Of a DNA stretch of 64,000 bases, positions 1 through 8,812 are shown one piece after another. Each line of letters begins with the position of its first letter. The first letter of the stretch is position 1. The position numbers and the translations under genes are program-made. Source of the stretch: Anderseniella sp. (lineage in GTDB: Bacteria > Pseudomonadota > Alphaproteobacteria > Rhizobiales > Aestuariivirgaceae); the NCBI GenBank assembly GCA_028289645.1, contig JANQOK010000018.1, positions 62,001 to 126,000 of the forward strand, in the 5' to 3' direction. The notes beneath the pieces are model-generated. The model saw nothing but the letters and a program-made list of their open reading frames with translations, did not search any database and was not told where the DNA came from.

Positions 1-1
1 C

Positions 2-976
2 CTGGTCATCGGCTTGAATGGCACAGGCGACAGCGCCCGCAGTTCACCGTTTACGACACAGTCCATCAAATCGATGCTGGACAGGCTTGGCGTCAATGTT
101 CCGGCAGGCGCCCTGCAGGCAAAGAATGTTGCCGCTGTCGTTGTCACCGCAAACCTGCCGTCAAATGCTGCGGTTGGGTCGAGGATAGACGTCACCACAT
201 CTTCCCTGGGCGATGCCAAGTCGCTTGAGGGCGGTATGCTGGTCATGACGCCTTTGACCGCCAATGACGGGCAGGTTTACTCGGTGGCGCAGGGCCCGGT
301 CAGCGTTGGCGGTTTCGCTGCTGAAGGCGAAAGTGAGACGCTGACCAACGGAGTGCCGACCACAGGTCGAATTCCCAATGGCGCCAATGTCGAGCGCGCC
401 CTGCCGGACCAGATCAACCGGTCTGACTTCATCGCCCTGGAATTGAACAATCCGGACTTTTCCCTGTCGGTGCAGATTACCGATCTCATCAACCAGCACT
501 CGAAGAAGCGCTACAACTTTGCCGCCGCCAGGGAGAAAGATGCTCGGACCGTTCTGCTGAAGAAGCCGGGCAACATTTCCGTAACCCGGTTCCTGGCTGA
601 GATCGGAGGCCTGTCCGTCGTGCCGGACGACCCTGCCGTTGTGGTCATCGACGAACGGACGGGTACCATCGTCATTGGCCAGAGCGTCCGCATTTCCACT
701 GTCGCGGTGACGCATGGAAGTTTGACTGTGCGAGTGACTGAGACCCCGGCGGTGTCGCAGCCCGAACCGTTTTCTGACGGCAGGACGGTCAAGACAAGCG
801 AGACCTCGATCTTTGATGAGCAACCGCCGGGGCAGATGGAGATACTGGGCGGTGCCAATCTTCAAAGCCTGGTTCAGGGGTTGAACCAGATGGGCCTGAA
901 ACCAAAGGGCATCATTGCCATTCTGCAGGCAATCAAGTCTGCCGGCGCGCTTCATTCAGAGTTGATCATACAATGA
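2..976 (+). CDS. flgI: Flagellar P-ring protein FlgI (5' truncated)
   Basis: FlgI polymerises into the periplasmic P ring around the flagellar rod. The reading frame is open to the window edge, so the signal peptide and N-terminus are missing. The visible part starts at the family-typical LVIGLNGTGDS segment. It also has the conserved TPLTANDGQVYSVAQGP stretch and a C-terminal end typical of FlgI, with the segments LVQGLNQMGLKPKGIIAILQAIKSAGALHSELI split around short linkers. The stop overlaps the start of the next gene (motE) by 4 bases, so the two are probably translationally coupled. The gene begins a flagellar basal-body operon. Identification is secure; only the start is unknown. Confidence 0.96.
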   Translation: MVIGLNGTGDSARSSPFTTQSIKSMLDRLGVNVPAGALQAKNVAAVVVTANLPSNAAVGSRIDVTTSSLGDAKSLEGGMLVMTPLTANDGQVYSVAQGPVSVGGFAAEGESETLTNGVPTTGRIPNGANVERALPDQINRSDFIALELNNPDFSLSVQITDLINQHSKKRYNFAAAREKDARTVLLKKPGNISVTRFLAEIGGLSVVPDDPAVVVIDERTGTIVIGQSVRISTVAVTHGSLTVRVTETPAVSQPEPFSDGRTVKTSETSIFDEQPPGQMEILGGANLQSLVQGLNQMGLKPKGIIAILQAIKSAGALHSELIIQ

Positions 977-1527
977 CACATATCAGGATAACCACGTTCG
1001 CATTCATGTTGGCGGCAATGCTGGCAAGCTCCCAGGTGGCCCGGGCGCAAGAGGCCGGCATTGACCACAAGGCCGACCTACTGCTGATCACAGGATCGGT
1101 ATCGACACCCGGCATGCCCGAGACGGCGATCGACTATTGCGAGAGCTTTCGCGATGTTGCCTCTGAGGCCCGTTTTGGGTGGCAGGCCTCCAGGCTTGAG
1201 GAGCTTCAGACCGAGGTTGCCAACGCAACTGACAAACTGGAAAGCGAGCGGCAGCGGCTGCAGCGGTGGGTGGACCGCAGAGACCGGTTCATAAACCGCG
1301 CCAATGAACAACTGATTGCGATCTATCAAAAGATGAAGCCGGATGTGGCCGCGGGGCACATCAGTGAACTGGAGGATGAGACTGCAGCCGCATTGCTTCT
1401 CAAGTTACAGCCGCGAGTGACCAGCCTGATCTTCAATGAGATGACCGCTGCACGAGCTGCGCGGCTTGTTTCATTGATCAGCGGCGCATCAAAGTACGCC
1501 TCTGTTGGCGCAAAGAACACCAAATGA
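973..1527 (+). CDS. motE: MotE-like chaperone of the flagellar motor protein MotC
   Basis: This 184-residue protein begins with a secretion signal (hydrophobic residues about 8-25 ending in ARAQ). A predicted coiled coil follows at about 75-115 (RLEELQTEVANATDKLESERQRLQR). The C-terminus resembles the MgtE N-terminal (magnesium-transporter intracellular) fold found in MotE. In rhizobia MotE is a periplasmic protein that stabilises MotC, and motC is also present in this window. The gene sits between flgI and flgH and overlaps both by 4 bases, as in rhizobial clusters. The assignment rests on order, size, export signal and the C-terminal family resemblance. Confidence 0.85.
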   Translation: MTHIRITTFAFMLAAMLASSQVARAQEAGIDHKADLLLITGSVSTPGMPETAIDYCESFRDVASEARFGWQASRLEELQTEVANATDKLESERQRLQRWVDRRDRFINRANEQLIAIYQKMKPDVAAGHISELEDETAAALLLKLQPRVTSLIFNEMTAARAARLVSLISGASKYASVGAKNTK

Positions 1528-2228
1528 AATCGAACGTCATGCCGGCAGCAATACTGCTGCTTCTTGCTGGCTGCAGCAACACGCTGGAGGATCTGACACA
1601 GCCGCCGAACCTGCAACCCGTAGGTGCCGGCATGGTTAGTCCGCCCATGGCGAAAGCGGTGAATTTTGCGCCCAGAGCCAAGACAGAGCAGGTTGTTCCC
1701 ACATGGCAGGGCCATTCCGCAGACCTGTTCAGGGACCGCAGGGCGAAGACGGCAGGCGACGTCTTGACCGTTGCCATCTCGATTGATGACCGTGCATCGC
1801 TGAACAGCAATATTGACAGATCGCGGAAATCCAATATCGGGAGCGGTTTTGACCTGGCGCTTGACTGGCTGGGGCTTGCCCACTCGGGCAATGCCGAGCT
1901 GGATGCCAATACCGACTCCTCGGCGACCGGCAACGGCTCGGTCTCCCGCTCTGAACGCATAGAACTGTCCGTGGCCGCGATAGTGACCGGCGTGCTCCCG
2001 AACGGGCACCTGGTGATCAGCGGCTCGCAGGAGATCCGCGTGAACTTTGAAGTCAGGGAACTCACGGTGGCGGGCATAGTCGATCCGCTTCACATCTCCA
2101 GCAACAACACAATTGCCTACGACAAGATTGCCGAAGCGAGGATTTCCTATGGCGGCCGCGGCCGCGTCATGGATGTTCAAAAACCTGGCTTCGGACAGCA
2201 GTTGTTCGATCGATACACTCCATTTTAG
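1524..2228 (+). CDS. flgH: Flagellar L-ring lipoprotein FlgH
   Basis: FlgH forms the L ring in the outer membrane. The 234-residue product starts with a lipoprotein signal whose lipobox LLAGC places the acylated cysteine near residue 17. The body has the family segments LFRDRRAKTAGDVLTVAI, NGSVSRSERIELSVAAIV and the NGHLVISGSQEIRVNFE strand, with RYTPF-like residues at the C-terminus. It overlaps motE by 4 bases and precedes fliL by 23 bases. Length and motifs agree with alphaproteobacterial FlgH. Confidence 0.95.
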   Translation: MKSNVMPAAILLLLAGCSNTLEDLTQPPNLQPVGAGMVSPPMAKAVNFAPRAKTEQVVPTWQGHSADLFRDRRAKTAGDVLTVAISIDDRASLNSNIDRSRKSNIGSGFDLALDWLGLAHSGNAELDANTDSSATGNGSVSRSERIELSVAAIVTGVLPNGHLVISGSQEIRVNFEVRELTVAGIVDPLHISSNNTIAYDKIAEARISYGGRGRVMDVQKPGFGQQLFDRYTPF

Positions 2229-2251
2229 CGCATTGCACTCCAGGTCTGTGA

Positions 2252-2806
2252 ATGGCTGATACCGATACTGACGTTGACAATGATGGGCCCGATGCATCCG
2301 GCAGAAGCGTTGTCTCCTTCATCGTGGCAATTGTTCTTATGACGCTGGTCTCAGCTGGCGTCGGCTTTGCCACCGGTGGCTTTCTTATAGATCAGCCGGC
2401 ACCAGTGGCCGAGGCGAAGAAGTCCGAGGCCGCAATGGCGGGTGTTCCCGGCAAGCCGACCCGGCAAGGTGAGGCGAAATCTGATGGCGACGAAGAAAGC
2501 CAGGCAGTGCAGGCCATTGAGATCATCGACCTGGAACCGATTGTAACCAATCTTGCCAAGCCGGACACCACTTGGGTCCGGATAGAGGCAAGCCTCGAAC
2601 TGGTGGCGGCCTACGATGGCGACAAAGACCTGCTGTCGAGGACAATCGCCGAGGATCTCCTCATGTTTACCCGCACATTGCCGCTCGCAAGCATCGCCGG
2701 CAGCAGTGGTATCACGCACTACAAGGAAGATATTTCGGAAAGAGCCAGGATCCGCTCCGGCGGTGCCGTAAACCAGGTCTTGCTAAAAATGCTGGTGATC
2801 GAATGA
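2252..2806 (+). CDS. fliL: Flagellar basal-body protein FliL
   Basis: FliL is a single-pass inner-membrane protein associated with the stator and MS ring. The 184-residue product has an acidic cytoplasmic N-terminus, one membrane segment at about residues 20-42 and a low-complexity linker. The periplasmic FliL domain follows, with the segment DLEPIVTNLA and a C-terminus ending in VNQVLLKMLVIE. Its last four bases overlap the fliP start. The gene lies in the fliL-fliP order usual in rhizobia. Confidence 0.93.
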   Translation: MADTDTDVDNDGPDASGRSVVSFIVAIVLMTLVSAGVGFATGGFLIDQPAPVAEAKKSEAAMAGVPGKPTRQGEAKSDGDEESQAVQAIEIIDLEPIVTNLAKPDTTWVRIEASLELVAAYDGDKDLLSRTIAEDLLMFTRTLPLASIAGSSGITHYKEDISERARIRSGGAVNQVLLKMLVIE

Positions 2807-3564
2807 TCCGTCTGACCTTGATCACCATGGTTTCGGCGTTGCTGCTGATGACTGCTGACGCGCATGCGCAGGTGCCGCAGCTGGACGATCTGCTGCCTAA
2901 GGGAGACGCATCTGCCAGCGGCCGCATAGTCCAGATGTTTGGCCTGGTTACGGTGCTGTCGCTTGCGCCCGGCCTGCTCATCATGGTGACCTGTTTCACC
3001 CGCTTCATTATTGTCCTGTCATTTCTGCGCTCGGGCCTGGGGCTGCCGTCGACACCGGCCAACATCATCCTTGTCAGCCTGGCCCTGTTCATGACTTTTC
3101 AGGTTATGGCACCGACATTCGACAAAGGGTGGCAAGAGGGGGTGTTGCCACTGACCAATGGCGAGATCACCGAAGAAGTCGCATTCGAGCGAATATCCGA
3201 CCCGTTCCGGCAATTCATGTTGAGCCAGGTCCGCCCGAAAGACCTGGAACTGTTTCTTGAGTTGTCAAACTCGCAGGCCGGCACCACCCAGCCGACACCT
3301 ATCGCCGTGACACCGGAAGAGACAGGTTTGAGGGTGCTGATACCCGCGTTCATGATTTCAGAGCTGCGGCGCGCTTTCGAAATGGGCTTCCTGGTCATCC
3401 TGCCATTCCTCGTGATTGATCTCGTGGTGGCGACCTTGACTATGTCGATGGGGATGATGATGTTGCCGCCAACGGTTATTTCACTGCCGTTCAAGGTTCT
3501 GTTCTTCGTATTGATCGACGGCTGGAGCTTGCTCGTTGGAGGTCTGATGAGGTCAATTTCCTGA
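2803..3564 (+). CDS. fliP: Flagellar export gate protein FliP
   Basis: FliP is a core subunit of the flagellar type III export gate. I chose the ATG that overlaps the fliL stop by 4 bases, giving 253 residues. The open frame extends further upstream only through fliL. The product starts with a cleavable signal (…DAHAQ) as is usual for FliP. It has the hallmark LVTCFTRFIIVLSFLRSGLGLPSTPAN-type segment, in which the ITV/TCFTRF motif and PxN are visible. It also has the C-terminal hydrophobic pair with MGMMMLPPTVISLPFK. Several membrane helices are evident. Confidence 0.97.
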   Translation: MIRLTLITMVSALLLMTADAHAQVPQLDDLLPKGDASASGRIVQMFGLVTVLSLAPGLLIMVTCFTRFIIVLSFLRSGLGLPSTPANIILVSLALFMTFQVMAPTFDKGWQEGVLPLTNGEITEEVAFERISDPFRQFMLSQVRPKDLELFLELSNSQAGTTQPTPIAVTPEETGLRVLIPAFMISELRRAFEMGFLVILPFLVIDLVVATLTMSMGMMMLPPTVISLPFKVLFFVLIDGWSLLVGGLMRSIS

Positions 3565-3751
3565 AGCGGCTGACATCACCCGGCGATATTCCCGGCAATT
3601 AACTTTCACTTTACGTTTTGCCACTAGAAAGAGCCCATCGAAGGCAGGGCAATGAGATAACGAATCTGCATTGTAGGCATGATGCCGAGCCGCCTTACCG
3701 GTAAAGACCGGTATGTCCCAATTACTACATTTCTTATGGGGACATAATTCC
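3565..3751 (+). promoter_or_regulatory. Flagellin 5' intergenic region
   Basis: This 187-base gap between fliP and the flagellin gene carries no credible ORF. It should hold the flagellin promoter and leader. I see an AT-rich stretch around 3600-3620 but no convincing sigma-70 or sigma-54 pair, so no promoter elements are assigned. A purine-rich GGGGA lies about 9 bases before the flagellin ATG. Confidence 0.4.
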
Positions 3752-4678
3752 ATGTCGAGTATCATGACGAACACCGCCGCGATGACGGCGCTGCATACAC
3801 TTCAGCAAACCAACAAGAACACCGAGATGACGCAGAACCGGATTTCCACCGGTCTTCGCGTTGCAACGGCTACAGACAACGCGGCCTACTGGTCGATTGC
3901 CACGACCATGCGGACAGACAACAATGCTCTGTCGACTGTGCGTGACGCGCTTGGCCTCGGTTCAGCTACCATTGACGTGGCTTACACCGCACTTGAGAGC
4001 ACAATCGACGTGGTCGATGAAATCAAGTCGAAGCTGGTAGCTGCGCGCCAGCCCGGTATCGACCGCACCAAAGTTCAGGCAGAAATTGCCGAGCTGCAGA
4101 ACCAGCTGGTCAGCATCTCGTCGTCCGCTGTTTTCTCCGGAGAAAACTGGCTGTCGGTTGACTCTTCTGACGCTGACTACAATGCCACCAAGACGATTGT
4201 TTCTTCGTTCTCCCGCGCCGGTGACGGTTCAATCTCAATCGGCACTATTGCGGTGGATATCACAGCTACTGAACTGTTTGACGCCAACGACCAGTCAGGC
4301 ATCCTGGACACCGAAAGCACCACAACCAATGGTGCCGTTACCTACTCGGTGGCAACTCTGGATATCTCGGCCTACACCGACACCGACGCTGATCTGGCAG
4401 ACCTGGAAGAGATGATCGCAACAGTGGATGGTGCAATCGGTTCGATCACCACTGCGGCAAGTAATCTGGGTGCAGTCAAAACCCGGGTGAATCTGCAGCA
4501 GGACTTCGTCGGCTCGTTGATGGATGCGATTGAGCGCGGCGTCGGCCAGCTCGTCGATGCCAACATGGAAGAAGAGTCGACGAAACTGCAGGCTCTGCAG
4601 GTTCAGCAGCAGCTCGGTATCCAGGCTCTGAGCATTGCGAACTCAACCAGCCAGAACATCTTGTCACTGTTCAGGTAA
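3752..4678 (+). CDS. Flagellin
   Basis: This is the filament subunit, secreted through the flagellar export apparatus. The 308-residue protein is short and consists mainly of the conserved D0/D1 N- and C-terminal helices. The N-terminal part contains NRISTGLRVATATDNAAYWSIA split by short variable positions, and the C-terminal part ends in a coiled-coil heptad region and NILSLFR. The central variable domain is small (about residues 145-215). The ATG at 3752 gives the typical MSSIMTN start; an upstream in-frame start would add 13 unconserved residues. It is the only flagellin in the window. A strong hairpin terminator follows before fliF. Confidence 0.96.
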   Translation: MSSIMTNTAAMTALHTLQQTNKNTEMTQNRISTGLRVATATDNAAYWSIATTMRTDNNALSTVRDALGLGSATIDVAYTALESTIDVVDEIKSKLVAARQPGIDRTKVQAEIAELQNQLVSISSSAVFSGENWLSVDSSDADYNATKTIVSSFSRAGDGSISIGTIAVDITATELFDANDQSGILDTESTTTNGAVTYSVATLDISAYTDTDADLADLEEMIATVDGAIGSITTAASNLGAVKTRVNLQQDFVGSLMDAIERGVGQLVDANMEEESTKLQALQVQQQLGIQALSIANSTSQNILSLFR

Positions 4679-4825
4679 GACAACAGCAGTTGAAGTTCAT
4701 CTAGGGCCTTAGTCACGTCATTTCAGCCTCGACACCAGTCTGCCTTGCCCGGGTAGCATGGTCACATTCCCTTCGGGCCCACCGAAGCGAATAGGGTGAC
4801 AAGCCTTAGGTGTGCTTCACAAAAA

Positions 4826-4885
4826 CCACCCCGGTCCGGGTGGAGTCAAGGATCGCTTCCTACCGCGGGAGGCGATCCTTTTCTG
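4826..4885 (+). terminator. Rho-independent terminator pair after flagellin
   Basis: Two consecutive hairpins are visible. The first pairs CCACCC with GGGTGG (about 4827-4844). The second pairs AAGGATCGCTTCC (4848-4860) with GGGAGGCGATCCTT (4867-4880) around a 6-base loop, with one G:T pair, and runs into a TTTTCT tract. The second has the form of an intrinsic terminator for the highly expressed flagellin transcript, insulating fliF. Confidence 0.75.
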
Positions 4886-4950
4886 TTGCAACCTTCAGGC
4901 AAGCTTCAGCGGTGATAGTGGCGAGAGTCAAAACAAAATCAAAAGCTTCC

Positions 4951-6609
4951 ATGAGTTTTCTCGACCAACTATCACAGCTCTGGCGAAATCTGGCAACGCT
5001 GGGCACCCGGCGCCTTTTGGCGCTGGGACTTGTAGCGGCCGTCACCTTTGTGACGGTCGCCGGCGGCGCCTATTACATAAGCCGGCCCGCCATGATCGTC
5101 TTGTATTCTAATCTGGAGCCCGGCGACGTCAACGCCATAGGATCGGCACTCAGGGAGACCGGATTTGCGTTTGACGTCAGTGAGGATGGCAGAACCGTAC
5201 TCACCGGCGCAAGTCAGGCTACGCAGGCGCGGATGGTGTTGGCGGAGCGGGGCCTGCCGCAGTCTTCCAGCGCCGGCTATGAGCTGTTCGACAAGATGGG
5301 GTCGCTCGGCCTTACTTCCTTCATGCAGAATGTCACCATGGTGCGCGCGCTTGAAGGTGAGCTTGTGCGCACCATTCAGGGCATGAAGGGTGTCAAGTCG
5401 GCGCGCGTGCATCTGGTCATGGCCGAGAAGAGCACATTCCGGCGAAAATCAGCGGCTCCGTCAGCCTCTGTCGTCCTTCGCCAGGCAGGCATTGCCGCAT
5501 CCGAAACCGCAGAGGCTATCCGGTATCTGGTTGCTGCCGCCGTTCCCGGCATGAGTGTCGGGCAGGTGACCGTGCTCAGCTCCAACGGCAAGGTTCTGGC
5601 CACCGGTGATGACAGTGTCAGTGCTGCGCCAGGCCGCCTGATGGAGCTGGAACGCACGCTGAGCAATCATCTGTCGGAGAGCATTCAGCAGACATTGGCT
5701 CCGCATATCGGGATGGCGAACTTCAACGTCTCGGTACAGGCCAGGCTCAACATTGACCGGCGGCAGGTGAACGAAAAGGTGTTCGATCCGGACAACAGGG
5801 TTGAGAGATCGATCCGCAGCGTCAAGGAAACGCTCGACAGCGAGGACTCCTCGAAACTGACCGCCGCCACGGTTACAACCGACATTCCCGAACCGGCGAC
5901 CGACAGTTCCGGACAGTTGACCAAGCAACAATCTGAAAAACGCGACGAACTGACCAACTACGAGATCAACACCAAGGAAATTCAGTCGGTTTCCGAGGGC
6001 TACAAGGTTGATAAGATATCGGTTGCCGTGTTGATCAACCGGGCCACGTTGCTCCAATCCCTGGGTGACGGCACCACCGACGAACAGATCACGTCCTACA
6101 TTGGTGAAATGCAGGAACTGGTGTCTTCAGTTGCCGGCCTGTCTGTTGAACGAGGTGACCAGATAGTCATCAAGGCGGTGCAGTTCGTTGCGGGCGTAAC
6201 TGATGCGGCGCCGGTCGGCGGCTTGGGCATCGCCAGCGTCCTTGGGGCATATACAGGCGCGCTGATTCAGGCGGTGGTTGTTCTTGCAGGCCTGCTGATT
6301 CTGATTTTTGCCGGCATCAGGCCGGCAGTTCGTCTGGCGTTGCAAAGCCCGCAGCATGATCAGGCGCCGCCGGCAATTGCACCACAGGGCGGATCCGCCG
6401 GGAGCGAGGAAATAGCCGCTCCTGATGACGTCAAGCTGCTTGAAAACGAAGACCGGCCGTCGGTCGCGCCGGATCTGCAGGTCATTGCCGAACTGGCCGA
6501 GCGCGAGCGTTTGAAGCCTGAGAACAGGCTCGAGCAGTTGGTCAGCCATGATGTGGACCAGGCCACCGTGATCCTCAAGCAATGGCTGCGTGAGGGTGAA
6601 CGGGCATGA
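4951..6609 (+). CDS. fliF: Flagellar MS-ring protein FliF
   Basis: FliF builds the membrane MS ring, on which the rod and C ring assemble. From the ATG at 4951 the product is 552 residues. An upstream in-frame start would add 47 residues running through the terminator hairpin and is rejected. It has a first membrane helix at about residues 23-44, then ring-building (YscJ/FliF) domains with GLPQSSSAGYELFDK and the VKSARVHLVMAEKS segment. A second membrane helix lies at about 427-450. An acidic cytoplasmic tail follows, the part that binds FliG in the family. It overlaps the next gene by 4 bases. Confidence 0.97.
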   Translation: MSFLDQLSQLWRNLATLGTRRLLALGLVAAVTFVTVAGGAYYISRPAMIVLYSNLEPGDVNAIGSALRETGFAFDVSEDGRTVLTGASQATQARMVLAERGLPQSSSAGYELFDKMGSLGLTSFMQNVTMVRALEGELVRTIQGMKGVKSARVHLVMAEKSTFRRKSAAPSASVVLRQAGIAASETAEAIRYLVAAAVPGMSVGQVTVLSSNGKVLATGDDSVSAAPGRLMELERTLSNHLSESIQQTLAPHIGMANFNVSVQARLNIDRRQVNEKVFDPDNRVERSIRSVKETLDSEDSSKLTAATVTTDIPEPATDSSGQLTKQQSEKRDELTNYEINTKEIQSVSEGYKVDKISVAVLINRATLLQSLGDGTTDEQITSYIGEMQELVSSVAGLSVERGDQIVIKAVQFVAGVTDAAPVGGLGIASVLGAYTGALIQAVVVLAGLLILIFAGIRPAVRLALQSPQHDQAPPAIAPQGGSAGSEEIAAPDDVKLLENEDRPSVAPDLQVIAELAERERLKPENRLEQLVSHDVDQATVILKQWLREGERA

Positions 6610-7253
6610 CCGGACCCATCCCGCTTGCCCAATTCATTCAGGCACGGCGCGAGCTGGAACCGCCTCCAGGTTGCAGTGTGCCGCAGGCTCCGGCCGGTGC
6701 CGGAACCAGCGGCGCGTTGGCCGAAGATCTGGCAGCGGATATGGCTGAGAGCTTGCCCGAAGATTTGCCGGATCAGGGGGCAACTGAACCGGAAAGTGAC
6801 GAAGCGAATGCCGACCGTCAGCAGGAGCTCGAGGAGGCCTACGCTCGTGGCCGGGCCGAGGCTCTGGCGGAGATGCAGCGGTGGTGGGATGACCGTGTAA
6901 CTGCGGTGCAGGAGATTACCGGCAGGGCGCAAAGCGAAATCGAGGCCGGGATACTGGCTTCGGCCCTGAACCTGGTGCACGCAGTATCCGCGCGCCATGT
7001 CCGGGAAGCGGCAATTGATCAACTGGTCCGGCAGGTGAAAGAGCATCTGCAACAGTGTGCAGACGCTGTTCCCCTGGTTACCGGTCAATCGGATCTGGGC
7101 AGGGAGGTCGCCGACCAACTGCAAGATGCGGGCATTGAGGTTGTTTCCAGTTTCGAAGCTGGCAGCGAGGAGGTGCTGGTCAGGTTGGGTGACACTGCAT
7201 TCGAGACGATGATCGGCATGTGGACAAAAGAGATCGAAAGTACATTGCCATGA
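6606..7253 (+). CDS. fliH: FliH-like flagellar assembly protein
   Basis: This 215-residue, acidic protein has a Glu/Ala-rich helical middle (about residues 65-130) and a C-terminal alpha/beta part resembling the FliH/HrpE stator-like fold. FliH is the cytoplasmic partner that regulates the FliI export ATPase, which is also in this window. Placement between fliF and motB with 4-base overlaps on both sides supports a flagellar role. Sequence conservation of FliH is low, so the name rests on length, composition and context. Confidence 0.65.
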   Translation: MTGPIPLAQFIQARRELEPPPGCSVPQAPAGAGTSGALAEDLAADMAESLPEDLPDQGATEPESDEANADRQQELEEAYARGRAEALAEMQRWWDDRVTAVQEITGRAQSEIEAGILASALNLVHAVSARHVREAAIDQLVRQVKEHLQQCADAVPLVTGQSDLGREVADQLQDAGIEVVSSFEAGSEEVLVRLGDTAFETMIGMWTKEIESTLP

Positions 7254-8812
7254 GCGGTGATGAGGCAAAGGAACCGGTCCCGGAAATCGTAATCATCAAG
7301 CGCGGTCGCGGCGGCGAAGAGGGGCATCATGGCGGCGTCTGGAAAATTGCCTACGCCGATTTCATGACTGCTATGATGGCGTTCTTTCTGGTGATGTGGT
7401 TGGTAAACGCCGCCAACGAAAAGACCAAATCTCAGGTCGCCAGCTACTTTAACCCGGTCAAGCTGATTGATACCAGGACCAGTAACAAGGGCCTGCAGTC
7501 GATGGATACGGGCGATGGGGAAAGCTGGGACAAGCGTGACACCGCCGGCGTGAGCAAAAAACCTCCTGACGAGAGGAAAAAACGCACCTCGCGCACCTGG
7601 AAGACGCCGTTGGTCGAGCCAAAACCGAAGCGGAGTTCGGGAAGCGTGCTCAAGGATCCGTTCGTCGTTGGGTTGAATGGCGGCGATACCTCCCGATACC
7701 AGGGTGAATCAGTCCAGACCGGCAAAGATGGAAAGCCGTCCGAAATTGGCGAGCCGCCGAATGCAGAGGCAACCAGGGTGCTGGAGGCTTTGGTCCAGAG
7801 CGACAGCGTGCTTGCAGGCAAGAACATGCAGGCGCTTGTCGCAGCCCGGTCGCAAGCAGAGGCCCGGGACCGGCCAGACACTGGCGCCGGGGACCTGCCG
7901 AACCGGGGCAAGGGGGACAAACCCGACATTGGTTCCGGAGACAAGCCTGATCTGGGCATGGGCGACAAGCCCAACGTTGGAGCAGGAGAGGAGCCCAATG
8001 TGGGCAACGGAGAGAAACCCAACATCGGCGCGGGAGAGAAGCCCAATGTGGGTGCGGGAGAAAAGCCCGATGTCGGCTCGGGCGACAAACCCAACGTTGG
8101 GGCCGGAGAAAAAACCAATCTGGGCATGGGCGACAAACCCGATGTCGGCGCCGGAGAGGAGCCTGACATTGGCGCTGGAGGTAAGCCGGAAAGTGACCCG
8201 TCGGACAGATCAGGTCGGGAGCCTGGGAAGAAGGATGTTGCCGACTTGTCTCCGGCTGGCGGTGAAGCGCCGAGAGGTTCCGGTGCCACTGCCGACAAGA
8301 AAGCCGTGGGTGAACTGGTAGAGGCAGCGGCGGAGCAGGAAACAAAGCTCGGGCGTGCGGGGGAGCGGATTCAACGCAAGCTGGCGCAGTCGAAAGAGCT
8401 GGGAAGTCTCAATGGTGTCGATGTCACAGTCAGTCCTCATTCCGAGGGCTCGCTGATCTCCCTTGTGGAAGGCGAGGAATACCCAATGTTCGGTATCGCA
8501 ACTTCAACGCCATCACCGGAACTGCGAGACACGGTCAGGAAGGTTGCCGAAGCGTTGAAGGATGTTGACGGCGACATTGTCATCAGGGGTCACACGGATG
8601 GCCGCGCCTACTTCACCGAAGACTCAGACAACTGGCGCTTGTCCAGCGACAGGGCACATGCAGCGTACAGGTTGCTGGTGTCCAACGGCGTGGCCAGCAG
8701 TCGGTTCGTGAGGATTGAGGGCTATGCCGATACTGTGTTGAAAGTGCAGGGCGATCCCAAGGCGGCGCAGAACCGCAGAATTGAAATACTGTTGAAGAAT
8801 TCAACGCCATGA
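7250..8812 (+). CDS. motB: Flagellar stator protein MotB with a long repeat linker
   Basis: MotB anchors the stator to peptidoglycan and forms the ion channel with MotA. I chose ATG 7250, which overlaps the fliH stop, giving 520 residues. The N-terminus holds WKIAYADFMTAMMAFFLVMWL, where Asp37 is the expected channel aspartate. The C-terminal OmpA-like peptidoglycan-binding domain (about 400-517) includes IRGHTDG and NRRIEILL. Between them lie about 350 residues, including 13 copies of an eight-residue Gly/Pro/charged repeat listed separately. This is much longer than the roughly 300-residue enterobacterial MotB. The repeat should lie in the periplasm. motC follows with a 4-base overlap. Confidence 0.95.
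   Translation: MSGDEAKEPVPEIVIIKRGRGGEEGHHGGVWKIAYADFMTAMMAFFLVMWLVNAANEKTKSQVASYFNPVKLIDTRTSNKGLQSMDTGDGESWDKRDTAGVSKKPPDERKKRTSRTWKTPLVEPKPKRSSGSVLKDPFVVGLNGGDTSRYQGESVQTGKDGKPSEIGEPPNAEATRVLEALVQSDSVLAGKNMQALVAARSQAEARDRPDTGAGDLPNRGKGDKPDIGSGDKPDLGMGDKPNVGAGEEPNVGNGEKPNIGAGEKPNVGAGEKPDVGSGDKPNVGAGEKTNLGMGDKPDVGAGEEPDIGAGGKPESDPSDRSGREPGKKDVADLSPAGGEAPRGSGATADKKAVGELVEAAAEQETKLGRAGERIQRKLAQSKELGSLNGVDVTVSPHSEGSLISLVEGEEYPMFGIATSTPSPELRDTVRKVAEALKDVDGDIVIRGHTDGRAYFTEDSDNWRLSSDRAHAAYRLLVSNGVASSRFVRIEGYADTVLKVQGDPKAAQNRRIEILLKNSTP
7868..8179 (+). repeat. Thirteen tandem 24-base units inside motB
   Basis: The bases encode MotB residues 207-310 as 13 tandem octapeptides with consensus (D/E)KP(D/N)(V/I/L)GxG. 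The copies differ mainly in D/E at position 1, N/D at position 4 and A/S/M at position 7. Nucleotide identity between adjacent units is high (for example units 7 and 8), indicating recent duplication, probably by slippage or unequal recombination. The unit lies in the periplasmic linker between the membrane helix and the OmpA domain. Confidence 0.93.

Noticed and set aside
7868-8179. CRISPR-like regular repetition
   Set aside because: The units are contiguous, in frame with motB and lack spacers, so this is a protein repeat.
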